Shown: positions 5,306 to 5,324 of the stretch, piece after piece
Position numbering within the stretch: position 1 is the stretch's first letter
Layout of the letters: each line of letters opens with the position of its first letter
DNA from: JBOGED01 sp050743625
GTDB taxonomy: Bacteria; Actinomycetota; Nitriliruptoria; Euzebyales; Egibacteraceae
Reading direction: 5' to 3'
Assembly: GCA_050743625.1 (NCBI GenBank)
Contig: JBOGED010000217.1
Coordinates: forward strand, 1 to 5,324
Length of the DNA: 5,324 nt
Translations under genes and position numbers: made by a program
Notes under the pieces: generated by a model
Told to the model about the DNA's origin: nothing
Database searches by the model: none
The model's input: the letters and a program-made list of their open reading frames with translations, nothing else

Positions 5306-5324
5306 TTTTTGCGCGCCAGCGCGC
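5306..5324. repeat. T-rich/GCGC palindrome, copy 2 (cut by window end)
   Basis: A run of five T (5306-5310) is followed by GCGCG (5311-5315), CCAG, and CGCGC (5320-5324), after which the window ends. It shares the TTTTGCGCGC core with copy 1, 72 nt upstream. If the symmetry continues, the next bases outside the window should be A-rich. Confidence 0.45.

Overview
The window is GC-rich DNA with a strong G/C third-position bias. Four of its seven confident genes start with GTG or TTG, and at least two genes appear to have TANNNT-type -10 boxes only 7-8 nt before the start codon, as in leaderless transcription. Together these suggest a high-GC actinobacterium (class not resolvable; environmental Actinobacteriota such as Thermoleophilia or Acidimicrobiia would fit as well as a streptomycete). 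All seven confident genes lie on the + strand. No rRNA, tRNA, CRISPR array, insertion sequence or transposase was seen.

Left part (1-2541): a 199-nt non-coding leader with a perfect hairpin precedes cyanase (cynS, 200-643), which breaks down cyanate with bicarbonate. After a 46-nt gap comes a tightly coupled trio: the alpha (690-1208) and beta (1205-1780) halves of a split thiamine-diphosphate decarboxylase of the sulfopyruvate/phosphonopyruvate decarboxylase type, then a metal-dependent 'cyclase family' hydrolase (1777-2541) with the HxGTHxDxPxH signature of kynurenine formamidase and isatin hydrolase. Both junctions are 4-nt GTGA stop/start overlaps with good Shine-Dalgarno sequences, so the three proteins are probably made together and serve one pathway. 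A reasonable inference is that the hydrolase opens a cyclic amide or ester to a 2-oxo acid, which the TPP enzyme then decarboxylates. The substrate is not known. Cyanase may belong to the same unit, but a candidate promoter in the gap leaves this open.

Middle part (2542-4549): a 170-nt gap with a candidate leaderless promoter leads into a second coupled pair, a DUF72 (YecE-like) protein (2712-3512) and an AcoX/COG3199-type ATP-NAD kinase family protein (3509-4549), joined by a TTGA overlap.

Right part (4550-5324): a 189-nt gap holds a short, weakly supported reading frame and a well-formed -35/-10 promoter whose expected start falls about on the ATG of an SRPBCC (START-like) domain protein (4739-5194). 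The final 130 nt contain no gene but have an 11-bp palindrome and two related T-rich/GCGCGC palindromes about 72 nt apart, the second cut by the window edge.
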